Part shown: positions 1-14,337 of the stretch, piece after piece
How positions within the stretch are numbered: the stretch's first letter is position 1
Layout: every line of letters starts with the position of its first letter
Source of the DNA: Symsagittifera roscoffensis
Lineage: Eukaryota > Xenacoelomorpha > Acoela > Convolutidae
DNA: 60,000 bases
Reading direction: 5' to 3'
NCBI RefSeq assembly: GCF_963678635.1
Contig: NC_087065.1
Location: 35,521,807-35,581,806, forward strand
Made by a program: the position numbers and the translations under genes
Notes under the pieces: generated by a model
What the model was told of the DNA's origin: nothing
Databases searched by the model: none
Seen by the model: the letters and a program-made list of their open reading frames with translations, nothing else

Positions 1-840
1 GGTTCAATCTCAATCCCTGCAACGTTAAATCACAATTCCTGCCAGGTTTGATCTTACTTCCTATCAGGTTTGATTTCATTTCCTGTCAGGTTCGATCTCA
101 ATTCCTACCTAATTTAATCTCAGTTCCTGTCAAGTTCGGTCTTTATTCCTGCCAGGTTCATTCTCATTTCTGCTAGGTTCATTTTTACTTCCTGTCAGGT
201 CGATCTCAGCTCCTGTCAGGTTTGATCTCAATTCCTGTCAGGTTCGGTCTCAATTCCTGCCTTACGCCAAACTCCGATCTCAATTCCAATCAAGTTCGGT
301 CTCAATTCCTGCCTTGAACCCAACAACAATCTCAATTCATTTAACTGGTGCTCACGAGCGAGGTCAATCTCAATTACAAATAACAATTGATGCATCAGTC
401 GAAAATCCAAACATTCGGTCTCAATTCCTACCAGTTTCCTGTAAAAGTCAATCGCAACTCCTGCGTCCAGTTGACCGCCAACTTCGATATCAATTTCTGC
501 CAATATGCCCCTAACTTCAATCTCAATTCATGTCACTTTGATCTAAATCATGTCAACACCTTCGATGTCATTTCCCATTAGGTTCGGTCTCAATCTCTGC
601 CAGGTTCGATCTCAATTCCTATCAAGTTCGGTCTCAATTCCTGCCTTGAACCCAACAACGATCTCAATTCCTTTAACAGGAGCTCACCAGTGAGTTCAAT
701 CCCAATTACAAATAACAAAAGAGCTATCAGCCAAAAATCTGAACGTTTGTTCTCAATTCCTACCAGCTTACTATAAAAATCAATCGCAACTCCTGCCACC
801 AACTAACCGCCAACTTCGATATCAAATTCTGCCAATATGC

Positions 841-3800
841 AGCTAACTTCGATCAAAATTCTTGCCAGGTGTCATCTCAATCCCTGCAACGTTAAATCAC
901 AGTTCCTGCCAGGTTTGATCTTACTTCCTATCAGGTTCAATTTCAATTCCTGTTAGGTTCGATCTAAATTCCTGCCCAGTTCGATCTCAGTTTTGCGAGG
1001 TTCATTTTTACTTCCTGTCAGGTTCGATCTGAAATCCTGTCAGGTTCGATTTCACTTCCTGCCAGGTTCGATTTCACTTCCTGTCAGGTTCGATCTCAAC
1101 ATCTTCCAGGTTCGACCTCAATTCATCTCAGATTCGGGCTCAATTCCGGCTTTAAGCTCAATTTCGATCTCAATTCCTGTCAGGTTTGGTCTCAATTTCT
1201 GCCTTGCATTCAGTTCCGATATCAATTCCTGCCATTTCCCTCGAACTGAATTCCTGTTAATTTTGATCTCAATTCCTATCAAATTCGGTCTCAATTCCTG
1301 CCAGTTTACTATAAAAACCAATCGCAACTTCTGCCCCCAATTAACCGCCAACTTCGATATCAAATTCTGCCAATATGAAGCTAACTTCGATCAAAATTCT
1401 TGCCAGGTGTCATCTCAATCCCTGCAACGTTAAATCACAGTTCCTGCCAGGTTTGATCTTACTTCCTATCAGGTTCAATTTCAATTCCTGTTAGGTTCGA
1501 TCTAAATTCCTGCCCAGTTCGATCTCAGTTTTGCGAGGTTCATTTTTACTTCCTGTCAGGTTCGATCTGAAATCCTGTCAGGTTCGATTTCACTTCCTGC
1601 CAGGTTCGATTTCACTTCCTGTCAGGTTCGATCTCAACATCTTCCAGGTTCGACCTCAATTCATCTCAGATTTGGGCTCAATTCCGGCTTTAAGCTCAAT
1701 TTCGATCTCAATTCCTGTCAGGTTTGGTCTCAATTTCTGCCTTGCATTCAGTTCCGATATCAATTCCTGCCATTTCCCTCGAACTGAATTCTTGTTAATT
1801 TTGATCTCAATTCCTATCAAATTCGGTCTCAATTCCTGCCAGTTTACTATAAAAACCAATCGCAACTTCTGCCCCCAACTAACCGCCAACTTCGATATCA
1901 AATTCTGCCAATATGCAGCTAACTTCGATCAAAATTCTTGCCAGGTGTCATCTCAATCCCTGCAACGTTAAATCACAGTTCCTGCCAGGTTTGATCTTAC
2001 TTCCTATCAGGTTCAATTTCAATTCCTGTTAGGTTCGATCTAAATTCCTGCCCAGTTCGATCTCAGTTTTGCGAGGTTCATTTTTACTTCCTGTCAGGTT
2101 CGATCTGAAATCCTGTCAGGTTCGATTTCACTTCCTGCCAGGTTCGATTTCACTTCCTGTCAGGTTCGATCTCAACATCTTCCAGGTTCGACCTCAATTC
2201 ATCTCAGATTCGGGCTCAATTCCGGCTTTAAGCTCAATTTCGATCTCAATTCCTGTCAGGTTTGGTCTCAATTTCTGCCTTGCATTCAGTTCCGATATCA
2301 ATTCCTGCCATTTCCCTCGAACTGAATTCCTGTTAATTTTGATCTCAATTCCTATCAAATTCGGTCTCAATTCCTGCCAGTTTACTATAAAAACCAATCG
2401 CAACTTGTGCCCCCAATTAACCGCCAACTTCGATATCAAATTCTGCCAATATGCAGCTAACTTCGATCAAAATTCTTGCCAGGTGTCATCTGAATCCCTG
2501 CAACGTTAAATCACAGTTCCTGCCAGGTTTGATCTTACTTCCTATCAGGTTCAATTTCAATTCCTGTTAGGTTCGATCTAAATTCCTGCCCAGTTCGATC
2601 TCAGTTTTGCGAGGTTCATTTTTACTTCCTGTCAGGTTCGATCTAAAATCCTGTCAGGTTCGATTTCACTTCCTGCCAGGTTCGATTTCACTTCCTGTCA
2701 GGTTCGATCTCAACATCTTCCAGGTTCGACCTCAATTCATCTCAGATTCGGGCTCAATTCCGGCTTTAAGCTCAATTTCGATCTCAATTCCTGTCAGGTT
2801 TGGTCTCAATTTCTGCCTTGCATTCAGTTCCGATATCAATTCCTGCCATTTCCCTCGAACTGAATTCCTGTTAATTTTGATCTCAATTCCTATCAAATTC
2901 GGTCTCAAATCCTGCCAGTTTACTATAAAAACCAATCGCAACTTCTGCCCCCAATTAACCGCCAACTTCGATATCAAATTCTGCCAATATGCAGCTAACT
3001 TCGATCAAAATTCTTGCCAGGTGTCATCTCAATCCCTGCAACGTTAAATCACAGTTCCTGCCAGGTTTGATCTTACTTCCTATCAGGTTCAATTTCAATT
3101 CCTGTTAGGTTCGATCTAAATTCCTGCCCAGTTCGATCTCAGTTTTGCGAGGTTCATTTTTACTTCCTGTCAGGTTCGATCTGAAATCCTGTCAGGTTCG
3201 ATTTCACTTCCTGCCAGGTTCGATTTCACTTCCTGTCAGGTTCGATCTCAACATCTTCCAGGTTCGACCTCAATTCATCTCAGATTCGGGCTCAATTCCG
3301 GCTTTAAGCTCAATTTCGATCTCAATTCCTGTCAGGTTTGGTCTCAATTTCTGCCTTGCATTCAGTTCCGATATCAATTCCTGCCATTTCCCTCGAACTG
3401 AATTCCTGTTAATTTTGATCTCAATTCCTATCAAATTCGGTCTCAATTCCTGCCAGTTTACTATAAAAACCAATCGCAACTTCTGCCCCCAATTAACCGC
3501 CAACTTCGATATCAAATTCTGCCAATATGCAGCTAACTTCGATCAAAATTCTTGCCAGGTGTCATCTCAATCCCTGCAACGTTAAATCACAGTTCCTGCC
3601 AGGTTTGATCTTACTTCCTATCAGGTTCAATTTCAATTCCTGTTAGGTTCGATCTAAATTCCTGCCCAGTTCGATCTCAGTTTTGCGAGGTTCATTTTTA
3701 CTTCCTGTCAGGTTCGATCTGAAATCCTGACAGGTTCGATTTCACTTCCTGCCAGGTTCGATTTCACTTCCTGTCAGGTTCGATCTCAACATCTTCCAGG

Positions 3801-6640
3801 TTCGACCTCAATTCATCTCAGATTCGGGCTCAATTCCGGCTTTAAGCTCAATTTCGATCTCAATTCCTGTCAGGTTTGGTCTCAATTTCTGCCTTGCATT
3901 CAGTTCCGATATCAATTCCTGCCATTTCCCTCGAACTGAATTCCTGTTAATTTTGATCTCAATTCCTATCAAATTCGGTCTCAATTCCTGCCAGTTTACT
4001 ATAAAAACCAATCGCAACTTCTGCCCCCAATTAACCGCCAACTTCGATATCAAATTCTGCCAATATGCAGCTAACTTCGATCAAAATTCTTGCCAGGTGT
4101 CATCTCAATCCCTGCAACGTTAAATCACAGTTCCTGCCATGTTTGATCTTACTTCCTACCAGGTTCAATTTCAATTCCTATTTGGTTCGATCTAAATTCC
4201 TGCCCAGTTCGATCTCAGTTCTGCGAGGTTCATTTTTACTTCCGGTCAGGTTCGATCTCAGCTCCTGTAAGATTTGATCTCAATTCCTGTCAAGTTCGGT
4301 CTCAATTCCTGCCTTACATCAAAATCCGATCTCAATTCCTATCAAATTCGGTCTCAATTCCTGCCAGTTTACTATAAAAACCAATCGCAACTTCTGCCCC
4401 CAATTAACCGCCAACTTCGATATCAAATTCTGCCAATATGCAGCTAACTTCGATCAAAATTCTTGCCAGGTGTCATCTCAATCCCTGCAACGTTAAATCA
4501 CAGTTCCTGCCAGGTTTGATCTTACTTCCTATCAGGTTCAATTTCAATTCCTGTTAGGTTCGATCTAAATTCCTGCCCAGTTCGATCTCAGTTTTGCGAG
4601 GTTCATTTTTACTTCCTGTCAGGTTCGATCTGAAATCCTGTCAGGTTCGATTTCACTTCCTGCCAGGTTCGATTTCACTTCCTGTCAGGTTCGATCTCAA
4701 CATCTTCCAGGTTCGACCTCAATTCATCTCAGATTCGGGCTCAATTCCGGCTTTAAGCTCAATTTCGATCTCAATTCCTGTCAGGTTTGGTCTCAATTTC
4801 TGCCTTGCATTCAGTTCCGATATCAATTCCTGCCATTTCCCTCGAACTGAATTCCTGTTAATTTTGATCTCAATTCCTATCAAATTCGGTCTCAATTCCT
4901 GCCAGTTTACTATAAAAACCAATCGCAACTTCTGCCCCCAATTAACCGCCAACTTCGATATCAAATTCTGCCAATATGCAGCTAACTTCGATCAAAATTC
5001 TTGCCAGGTGTCATCTCAATCCCTGCAACGTTAAATCACAGTTCCTGCCAGGTTTGATCTTACTTCCTATCAGGTTCAATTTCAATTCCTGTTAGGTTCG
5101 ATCTAAATTCCTGCCCAGTTCGATCTCAGTTTTGCGAGGTTCATTTTTACTTCCTGTCAGGTTCGATCTGAAATCCTGTCAGGTTCGATTTCACTTCCTG
5201 CCAGGTTCGATTTCACTTCCTGTCAGTTTCGATCTCAACATCTTCCAGGTTCGACCTCAATTCATCTCAGATTCGGGCTCAATTCCGGCTTTAAGCTCAA
5301 TTTCGATCTCAATTCCTGTCAGGTTTGGTCTCAACTTCTGCCTTGCATTCAGTTCCGATATCAATTCCTGCCATTTCCCTCGAACTGAATTCCTGTTAAT
5401 TTTGATCTCAATTCCTATCAAACTCGGTCTCAATTCCTGCCAGTTTACTATAAAAACCAATCGCAACTTCTGCCCCCAATTAACCGCCAACTTCGATATC
5501 AAATTCTGCCAATTTGCAGCTAACTTCGATCAAAATTCTTGCCAGGTGTCATCTCAATCCCTGCAACGTTAAATCACAGTTCCTGCCAGGTTTGATCTTA
5601 CTTCCTATCAGGTTCAATTTCAATTCCTGTTAGTTTCGATCTAAATTCCTGCCCAGTTCGATCTCAGTTTTGCGAGGTTCATTTTTACTTCCTGTCAGGT
5701 TCGATCTGAAATCCTGTCAGGTTCGATTTCACTTCCTGCCAGGTTCGATTTCACTTCCTGTCAGGTTCGATCTCAACATCTTCCAGGTTCGACCTCAATT
5801 CATTTCAGATTCGGGCTCAATTCCGGCTTTAAGCTCAATTTCGATCTCAATTCCTGTCAGGTTTGGTCTCAATTTCTGCCTTGCATTCAGTTCCGATATC
5901 AATTTCTGCCATTTCCCTCGAACTGAATTCCTGTTAATTTTGATCTCAATTCCTATCAAATTCGGTCTCAATTCCTGCCAGTTTACTATAAAAACCAATC
6001 GCAACTTCTGCCCCCAATTAACCGCCAACTTCGATATCAAATTCTGCCAATTTGCAGCTAACTTCGATCAAAATTCTTGCCAGGTGTCATCTCAATCCCT
6101 GCAACGTTAAATCACAGTTCCTGCCAGGTTTGATCTTACTTCCTATCAGGTTCAATTTCAATTCCTGTTAGGTTCGATCTAAATTCCTGCCCAGTTCGAT
6201 CTCAGTTTTGCGAGGTTCATTTTTACTTCCTGTCAGGTTCGATCTGAAATCCTGTCAGGTTCGATTTCACTTCCTGCCAGGTTCGATTTCACTTCTTGTC
6301 AGGTTCGATCTCAACATCTTCCAGGTTCGACCTCAATTCATCTCAGATTCGGGCTCAATTCCGGCTTTAAGCTCAATTTCGATCTCAATTCCTGTCAGGT
6401 TTGGTCTCAATTTCTGCCTTGCATTCAGTTCCGATATCAATTCCTGCCATTTCCCTCGAACTGAATTCCTGTTAATTCTGATCTCAATTCCTATCAAATT
6501 CGGTCTCAATTCCTGCCAGTTTACTATAAAAACCAATCGCAACTTCTGCCCCCAATTAACCGCCAACTTCGATATCAAATTCTGCCAATATGCAGCTAAC
6601 TTCGATCAAAATTCTTGCCAGGTGTCATCTCAATCCCTGC
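841..6640. repeat. 538-bp higher-order repeat block
   Basis: Near-identical 538-bp units begin at about 841, 1379, 1917, 2455, 2993 and 3531. After a variant segment (about 4069-4442) they resume at 4442, 4980, 5518 and 6056. An eleventh, slightly short copy lies at about 7878-8408. Neighbouring units differ by only a few substitutions (for example a G-to-A change that alters a TTCGGG to TTTGGG near 1672), which points to recent tandem amplification. Each unit contains both typical 22-bp monomers and the block with CTATAAAAACCAATCGCAAC. Confidence 0.92.
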
Positions 6641-9475
6641 ACTGTTCAATCACAATTCCAGCCATGTTTGATCTTACTTCCTACCAAATTTGATGTCAAT
6701 TCCTGTTAGGTTTGTTCTCAATTGCTGCCCAGTTCGATCTCAGTTCCTATCAAGTTCGGCCTCAATTCCTGCCTTGAACCCAACAACGATCTCAATTCCT
6801 TTAACAGGTACTCACCAGTGAGTTCAATCCCAATTACAAATAACAAAAGAGCTATCAGCCGAAAATCCGAACGTTCGTTCTCAATTCCTACCAGCTTACT
6901 ATAAAAATCAATCGCAACTCCTGCCACCAACTAACCGCCAACTTCGATAACAATTTCTGCCAATATGCCTCTAACTTCGGTCTCAATTCCTTCCAGGTTC
7001 GATCTCAATCACTGCAATGTTCCATCACAATTCCAGCCAGGTTTGATCTTACTTCCTATCAGGTTTGATTTCGATTCCTGTCAGGTTCGACCTCAATTCC
7101 TACCTAATTTGATCACAGTTCCTGTCAAGTTGGGTCTTTATTCCTGCCGGGTTCATTCTCATTTCTGCCAGGTTCATTTTTACTTCCTGTCAGGTCGATC
7201 TCAGCTCCTGTCAGGTTTGATCTCAATTCCTGTCAGGTTCGGTCTTTATTCCTGGCAGGTTCAATCTCATTTCTGCCAGGTTCATTTCTACTTCCTGTCA
7301 GGTTCGATCTCAGCTCTTGTCAGGTTTGATCTCAATTCCTGTCAGGTTCGGTCTCAATTCCTGCCTTAGACCAGTTTCCGATCTCAATTCCTATCAAGTT
7401 CGGTCTCAATTCCTGCCTTGAACCCAACAACGATCTCAATTCATTTAACAGGTGCTCACGAGCGAGGTCAATCTCAATTACAACTAACAATTGAGCTATC
7501 AGTCGAAAATCCAAACGTTCGTACTCAATTCTTACCAGTTTACTATAAAAGTCAACCGCAACTCCTGCCACCAATTAACCGCCAACTTCGATATCAATTT
7601 CTGCCAATATGCCCCTAACTTCGGTCTCAATCTCTGCCAGGTTCGATCTCAATTCCTATCAAGTTCGGTCTCAATTCCTGCCTTGAACCCAACAACGATC
7701 TCAATTCCTTTAACAGGAGCTCACCAGTGAGTTCAATCCCAATTACAAATAACAAAAGAGCTATCAGCCAAAAATCCGAACGTTTGTTCTCAATTCCTAC
7801 CAGCTTACTATAAAAATCAATCGCAACTCCTGCCACCAACTAACCGCCAACTTCGATATCAAATTCTGCCAATATGCAGCTAACTTCGATCAAAATTCTT
7901 GCCAGGTGTCATCTCAATCCCTGCAACGTTAAATCACAGTTCCTGCCAGGTATGATCTTACTTCCTATCAGGTTCAATTTCAATTCCTGTTAGGTTCGAT
8001 CTAAATTCCTGCCCAGTTCGATCTCAGTTTTGCGAGGTTCATTTTTACTTCCTGTCAGGTTCGATCTGAAATCCTGTCAGGTTCGATTTCACTTCCTGCC
8101 AGGTTCGATTTCACTTCCTGTCAGGTTCGATCTCAACTTCTTCCAGGTTCGACCTCAATTCATCTCAGATTCGGGCTCAATTCCGGCTTTAAGCTCAATT
8201 TCGATCTCAATTCCTGTCAGGTTTGGTCTCAATTTCTGCCTTGCATTCAGTTCCGATATCAATTCCTGCCATTTCCCTCGAACTAAATTCCTGTTAATTT
8301 TGATCTCAATTCCTATCAAATTCGGTCTCAATTCCTGCCAGTTTACTATAAAAACCAATCGCAACTTCTGCCCCCAATTAACCGTCAACTGCGATATCAA
8401 TTCCTGCCAATAATCAGCTAACTTCGATCAAAATTCTTGCCAGGTGTCATCTCAATCCCTGCACTGTTCAATCACAATTCCAGCCATGTTTGATCTTACT
8501 TCCTACCAAATTTGATGTCAATTCCTGTTAGGTTTGTTCTCAATTGCTGCCCAGTTCGATCTCAGTTCCTATCAAGTTCGGCCTCAATTCCTGCCTTGAA
8601 CCCAACAACGATCTCAATTCCTTTAACAGGTACTCACCAGTGAGTTCAATCCCAATTACAAATAACAAAAGAGCTATCAGCCGAAAATCCGAACGTTCGT
8701 TCTCAATTCCTACCAGCGTACTATAAAAATCAATCGCAACTCCTGCCACCAACTAACCGCCAACTTCGATATCAATTTCTGCCAATATGCCTCTAACTTC
8801 GGTCTCAATTCCTTCCAGGTTCGATCTCAATCACTGCAATGTTCCATCACAATTCCAGCCAGGTTTGATCTTACTTCCTATCAGGTTTGATTTCGATTCC
8901 TGTCAGGTTCGACCTCAATTCCTACCTAATTTGATCACAGTTCCTGTCAAGTTGGGTCTTTATTCCTGCCGGGTTCATTCTCATTTCTGCCAGGTTCATT
9001 TTTACTTCCTGTCAGGTCGATCTCAGCTCCTGTCAGGTTTGATCTCAATTCCTGTCAGGTTCGGTCTTTATTCCTGGCAGGTTCAATCTCATTTCTGCCA
9101 GGTTCATTTCTACTTCCTGTCAGGTTCGATCTCAGCTCTTGTCAGGTTTGATCTCAATTCCTGTCAGGTTCGGTCTCAATTCCTGCCTTAGACCAGTTTC
9201 CGATCTCAATTCCTATCAAGTTCGGTCTCAATTCCTGCCTTGAACCCAACAACGATCTCAATTCATCTAACAGGTGCTCACGAGCGAGGTCAATCTCAAT
9301 TACAACTAACAATTGAGCTATCAGTCGAAAATCCAAACGTTCGTACTCAATTCTTACCAGTTTACTATAAAAGTCAACCGCAACTCCTGCCACCAATTAA
9401 CCGCCAACTTCGATATCAATTTCTGCCAATATGCCCCTAACTTCGGTCTCAATTCCTTCCAGGTTCGATCTCAAT
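6595..9475. repeat. 1822-bp higher-order repeat, about 1.6 copies
   Basis: Landmarks recur at a constant offset of 1822 bp: 6718 and 8540, 6965 and 8787, 7332 and 9154, 7418 and 9240. The first copy contains the eleventh 538-bp unit, so the smaller repeat is nested inside the larger one. The second copy ends near 9475, where the sequence changes to an arrangement like the first 600 bases of the window. Confidence 0.85.
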
Positions 9476-9699
9476 CAGTGCAGTGTTCCATCACAATTCT
9501 AGCCAGGTTTGATCTTACTTCCTATCAGGTTTGATTTCATTTCCTGTCAGGTTCGATCTCAATTCCTACCTAATTTAATCTCAGTTCCTGTCAAGTTCGG
9601 TCTTTATTCCTGCCAGGTTCATTCTCATTTCTGCTAGGTTCATTTTTACTTCCTGTCAGGTTGATCTCAGCTCCTGTCAGGTTTGATCTCAATTCCTGT

Positions 9700-12600
9700 C
9701 AGGTTCGGTCTCAATTCCTGCCTTACGCCAAACTCCGATCTCAATTCCAATCAACTTCGGTCTCAATTCCTGCCTTGAACCCAACAACAATCTCAATTCA
9801 TTTAACTGGTGCTCACGAGCGAGGTCAATCTCAATTACAAATAACAATTGATGCATCAGTCGAAAATCCAAACATTCGGTCTCAATTCCTACCAGTTTCC
9901 TGTAAAAGTCAATCGCAACTCCTGCCCCCAGTTGACCGCCAACTTCGATATCAATTTCTGCCAATATGCCCATAACTTCAATCTCAATTCCTGTCACTTT
10001 GATCTAAATCATGTCAACAGCTTCGATGTCATTTCCCATTAGGTTCGGTCTCAATCTCTGCCAGGTTCGATCTCAATTCCTGTCAGGTTCGGTCTCACGT
10101 CCTGCCTTACATCAAACTCCGGTCTCAATTCCTATCAAGTTCGGTCTCAGTTCCTGCCTTGAACCCAACAACGATCTTAATTCCTTTAACAGGAGCTCAC
10201 CAGTGAGTTCAATCCCAATTACAAATAACAAAAGAGCTATCAGCCAAAAATCCGAACGTTCGTTCTCAATTCCTACCAGCTTACTATAAAAATTAATCGC
10301 AACTCCTGCCACCAACTAACCGCCAACTTCGATATCAAATTCTGCCAATATGCACCTAACTTCGATCTCAATTCCTGCCAGGTTCAATCTCAATCCCTGC
10401 AACGTTCAATCACAATTCCTGCCATGTTTGATCTTACTTCCTACCAGGTTCAATTTCAATTCCTATTTGGTTCGATCTAAATTCCTGCCCAGTTCGATCT
10501 CAGTTCTGCGAGGTTCATTTTTACTTCCGGTCAGGTTCGATCTCAGCTCCTGTAAGATTTGATCTCAATTCCTGTCAAGTTCGGTCTCAATTCCTGCCTT
10601 ACATCAAACTCCGATCTCAATTCCTATCAAATTCGGTCTCAATTCCTGCCTTGAACCCAACAATGATCTCAATTCCTTTAACAGGTACTCACCAGTGAGT
10701 TCAATCCCAATTACAAATAACAAAAGAGCTATCAGCCGAAAATCCGAACGTTCGTTCTCAATTCCTACCAGCTTACTATAAAAATCAATCGCAACTCCTG
10801 TCACCAACTAACCGCCAACTTCGATATCAAATTCTGCCAATAAGCACCTAACTCCGATCGCAATTCCTATCAAGTTCGGTCTCAATTCTTGCCTTGAACC
10901 AAACAACGATCTCAATTCATTTAACATGTGCCCACGAGCGAGGTCAATCTCAATTACAAATAACAATTGAGCTATCAGCCAAAAATCCGAACGTTCGTTC
11001 TCAATTCCTACCAGCTTACTATAAAAATTAATCGCAACTCCTGCCACCAACTAACCGACAACTTCGATATCAAATTCTGCCAATATGCACCTAACTTCGA
11101 TCTCAATTCCTGCCAGGTTCAATCTCAATCCCTGCAACGTTCAATCACAATTCCTGCCATGTTTGATCTTACTTCCTACCAGGTTCAATTTCAATTCCTA
11201 TTTGGTTCGATCTAAATTCCTGCCCAGTTCGATCTCAGTTCTGCGAGGTTCATTTTTACTTCCGATCAGGTTCGATCTCAGCTCCTGTAAGATTTGATCT
11301 CAATTCCTGTCAAGTTCGGTCTCAATTCCTACCTTACATCAAACTCCGATCTCAATTCCAATCAACTTCGGTCTCAATTCCTGCCTTGAACCCAACAATA
11401 ATCTCAATTCATTTAACTGGTGCTCACGAGCGAGGTCAATCTCAATTACAAATAACAATTGATGCATCAGTCGAAAATCCAAACATTCGGTATCAATTCC
11501 TACCAGTTTCCTGTAAAAGTCAATCGCAACTCCTGCCCCCAGTTGACCGCCAACTTCGATATCAATTTCTGCCAATATGCCCATAACTTCAATCTCAATT
11601 CCTGTCACTTTGATCTAAATCATGTCAACACCTTCGATGTCATTTCCCATTAGGTTCGGTCTCAATCTCTGCCAGGTTCGATCTCAATTCCTGTCAGGTT
11701 CGGTCTCACGTCCTGCCTTACATCAAACTCCGGTCTCAATTTCTATCAAGTTCGGTCTCAATTCCTGCCTTGAAACCAACAACGATCTTAATTCCTTTAA
11801 CAGGAGCTCACCAGTGAGTTCAATCCCAATTACAAATAACAAAAGAGCTATCAGCCAAAAATCCGAACGTTCGTTCTCAATTCCTACCAGCTTACTATAA
11901 AAATTAATCGCAACTCCTGCCACCAACTAACCGCCAACTTCGATATCAAATTCTGCCAATATGCACCTAACTTCGATCTCAATTCCTGCCAGGTTCAATC
12001 TCAATCCCTGCAACGTTCAATCACAATTCCTGCCATGTTTGATCTTACTTCCTACCAGGTTCAATTTCAATTCCTATTTGGTTCGATCTAAATTCCTGCC
12101 CAGTTCGATCTCAGTTCTGCGAGGTTCATTTTTACTTCCGGTCAGGTTCGATCTCAGCTCCTGTAAGATTTGATCTCAATTCCTGTCAAGTTCGGTCTCA
12201 ATTCCTGCCTTACATCAAACTCCGATCTCAATTCCTATCAAATTCGGTCTCAATTCCTGCCTTGAACCCAACAATGATCTCAATTCCTTTAACAGGTACT
12301 CACCAGTGAGTTCAATCCCAATTACAAATAACAAAAGAGCTATCAGCCGAAAATCCGAACGTTCGTTCTCAATTCCTACCAGCTTACTATAAAAATCAAT
12401 CGCAACTCCTGTCACCAACTAACCGCCAACTTCGATATCAAATTCTGCCAATAAGCACCTAACTTCGATCTCAATTCCTGCCTTACACCAAACTCCGATC
12501 GCAATTCCTATCAAGTTCGGTCTCAATTCTTGCCTTGAACCAAACAACGATCTCAATTCATTTAACATGTGCCCACGAGCGAGGTCAATCTCAATTACAA

Positions 12601-13990
12601 ATAACAATTGAGCTATCAGCCAAAAATCCGAACGTTCGTTCTCAATTCCTACCAGCTTACTATAAAAATTAATCGCAACTCCTGCCACCAACTAACCGAC
12701 AACTTCGATATCAAATTCTGCCAATATGCACCTAACTTCGATCTCAATTCCTGCCAGGTTCAATCTCAATCCCTGCAACGTTCAATCACAATTCCTGCCA
12801 TGTTTGATCTTACTTCCTACCAGGTTCAATTTCAATTCCTATTTGGTTCGATCTAAATTCCTGCCCAGTTCGATCTCAGTTCTGCGAGGTTCATTTTTAC
12901 TTCCGGTCAGGTTCGATCTCAGCTCCTGTAAGATTTGATCTCAATTCCTGTCAAGTTCGGTCTCAATTCCTGCCTTACATCAAACTCCGATCTCAATTCC
13001 TATCAAATTCGGTCTCAATTCCTGCCTTGAACCCAACAATGATCTCAATTCCTTTAACAGGTACTCACCAGTGAGTTCAATCCCAATTACAAATAACAAA
13101 AGAGCTATCAGCCGAAAATCCGAACGTTCGTTCTCAATTCCTACCAGCTTACTATAAAAATCAATCGCAACTCCTGTCACCAACTAACCGCCAACTTCGA
13201 TATCAAATTCTGCCAATAAGCACCTAACTTCGATCTCAATTCCTGCCTTACACCAAACTCCGATCGCAATTCCTATCAAGTTCGGTCTCAATTCTTGCCT
13301 TGAACCAAACAACGATCTCAATTCATTTAACATGTGCCCACGAGCGAGGTCAATCTCAATTACAAATAACAATTGAGCTATCAGCCAAAAATCCGAACGT
13401 TCGTTCTCAATTCCTACCAGCTTACTATAAAAATTAATCGCAACTCCTGCCACCAACTAACCGACAACTTCGATATCAAATTCTGCCAATATGCACCTAA
13501 CTTCGATCTCAATTCCTGCCAGGTTCAATCTCAATCCCTGCAACGTTCAATCACAATTCCTGCCATGTTTGATCTTACTTCCTACCAGGTTCAATTTCAA
13601 TTCCTATTTGGTTCGATCTAAATTCCTGCCCAGTTCGATCTCAGTTCTGCGAGGTTCATTTTTACTTCCGGTCAGGTTCGATCTCAGCTCCTGTAAGATT
13701 TGATCTCAATTCCTGTCAAGTTCGGTCTCAATTCCTGCCTTACATCAAACTCCGATCTCAATTCCTATCAAATTCGGTCTCAATTCCTGCCTTGAACCCT
13801 ACAATGATCTCAATTCCTTTAACAGGTACTCACCAGTGAGTTCAATCCCAATTACAAATAACAAAAGAGCTATCAGCCAAAAATCCGAACGTTCGTTCTC
13901 AATTCCTACCAGCTTACTATAAAAATCAATCGCAACTCCTGTCACCAACTAACCGCCAACTTCGATATCAAATTCTGCCAATAAGCACCT
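9700..13990. repeat. 1611-bp and 735-876-bp nested higher-order repeats
   Basis: Landmarks at 10011, 10350 and 10604 recur 1611 bp later at 11622, 11961 and 12215. A 30-bp indel shifts the later landmarks (10967 against 12608). Within this, a shorter unit recurs at 10350, 11085, 11961, 12726 and 13491, giving spacings of 735, 876, 765 and 765 bp. The last two 765-bp copies are almost identical. The pattern looks like repeated unequal exchange with different register lengths. Confidence 0.85.
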
Positions 13991-14337
13991 AACTTCGATC
14001 TCAATTCCTGCCAGGTTCGATCTCAATCCCTGCAACGTTAAATCACAATTCCTGCCAGGTTTGATCTTACTTCCTACCAGGTTCAAATTCAATTCCTGTT
14101 AGGTTCGATCTAAATTCCTGCCCAGTTCGATCTCAGTTCTGCGAGGTTCATTTTTACTTCCTGTCAGGTTCGATCTCAGCTCCTGTCAGATTTGATCTCA
14201 ATTCCTGCCACGTTCGATCTCACGTCCTGCCTTAAACTTAACTACGCTCTCAATTAGTGCCAAGTCTAGCCGCAATTCCTGTCTTAGACCCAACTTCTGT
14301 CTAAATTCCTGTCATTTCGATCTCAATTACTGCAATT

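Larger units (their letters stand above)
1..14337. repeat. Satellite field, left part, 22-bp degenerate monomer
   Basis: Almost every base belongs to a degenerate ~22-bp monomer whose core reads TTCGATCTCAATTCCTG, with the joining bases varying between GTCAGG, GCCAGG and TCAAG. Because 22 is not a multiple of 3, the monomer cycles through all three frames. The consensus lacks stop codons on the plus strand and is only sparsely stopped on the minus strand, so many spurious peptides of the type RFDLNSCQVRSQFLP appear. Monomers are grouped into higher-order repeats, listed separately. Non-monomer blocks recur inside them, for example one with ACTATAAAAATCAATCGCAA and one with TTTAACAGGTGCTCACGAG. 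I see no gene. Nothing in the field resembles a satellite I can name. Confidence 0.93.
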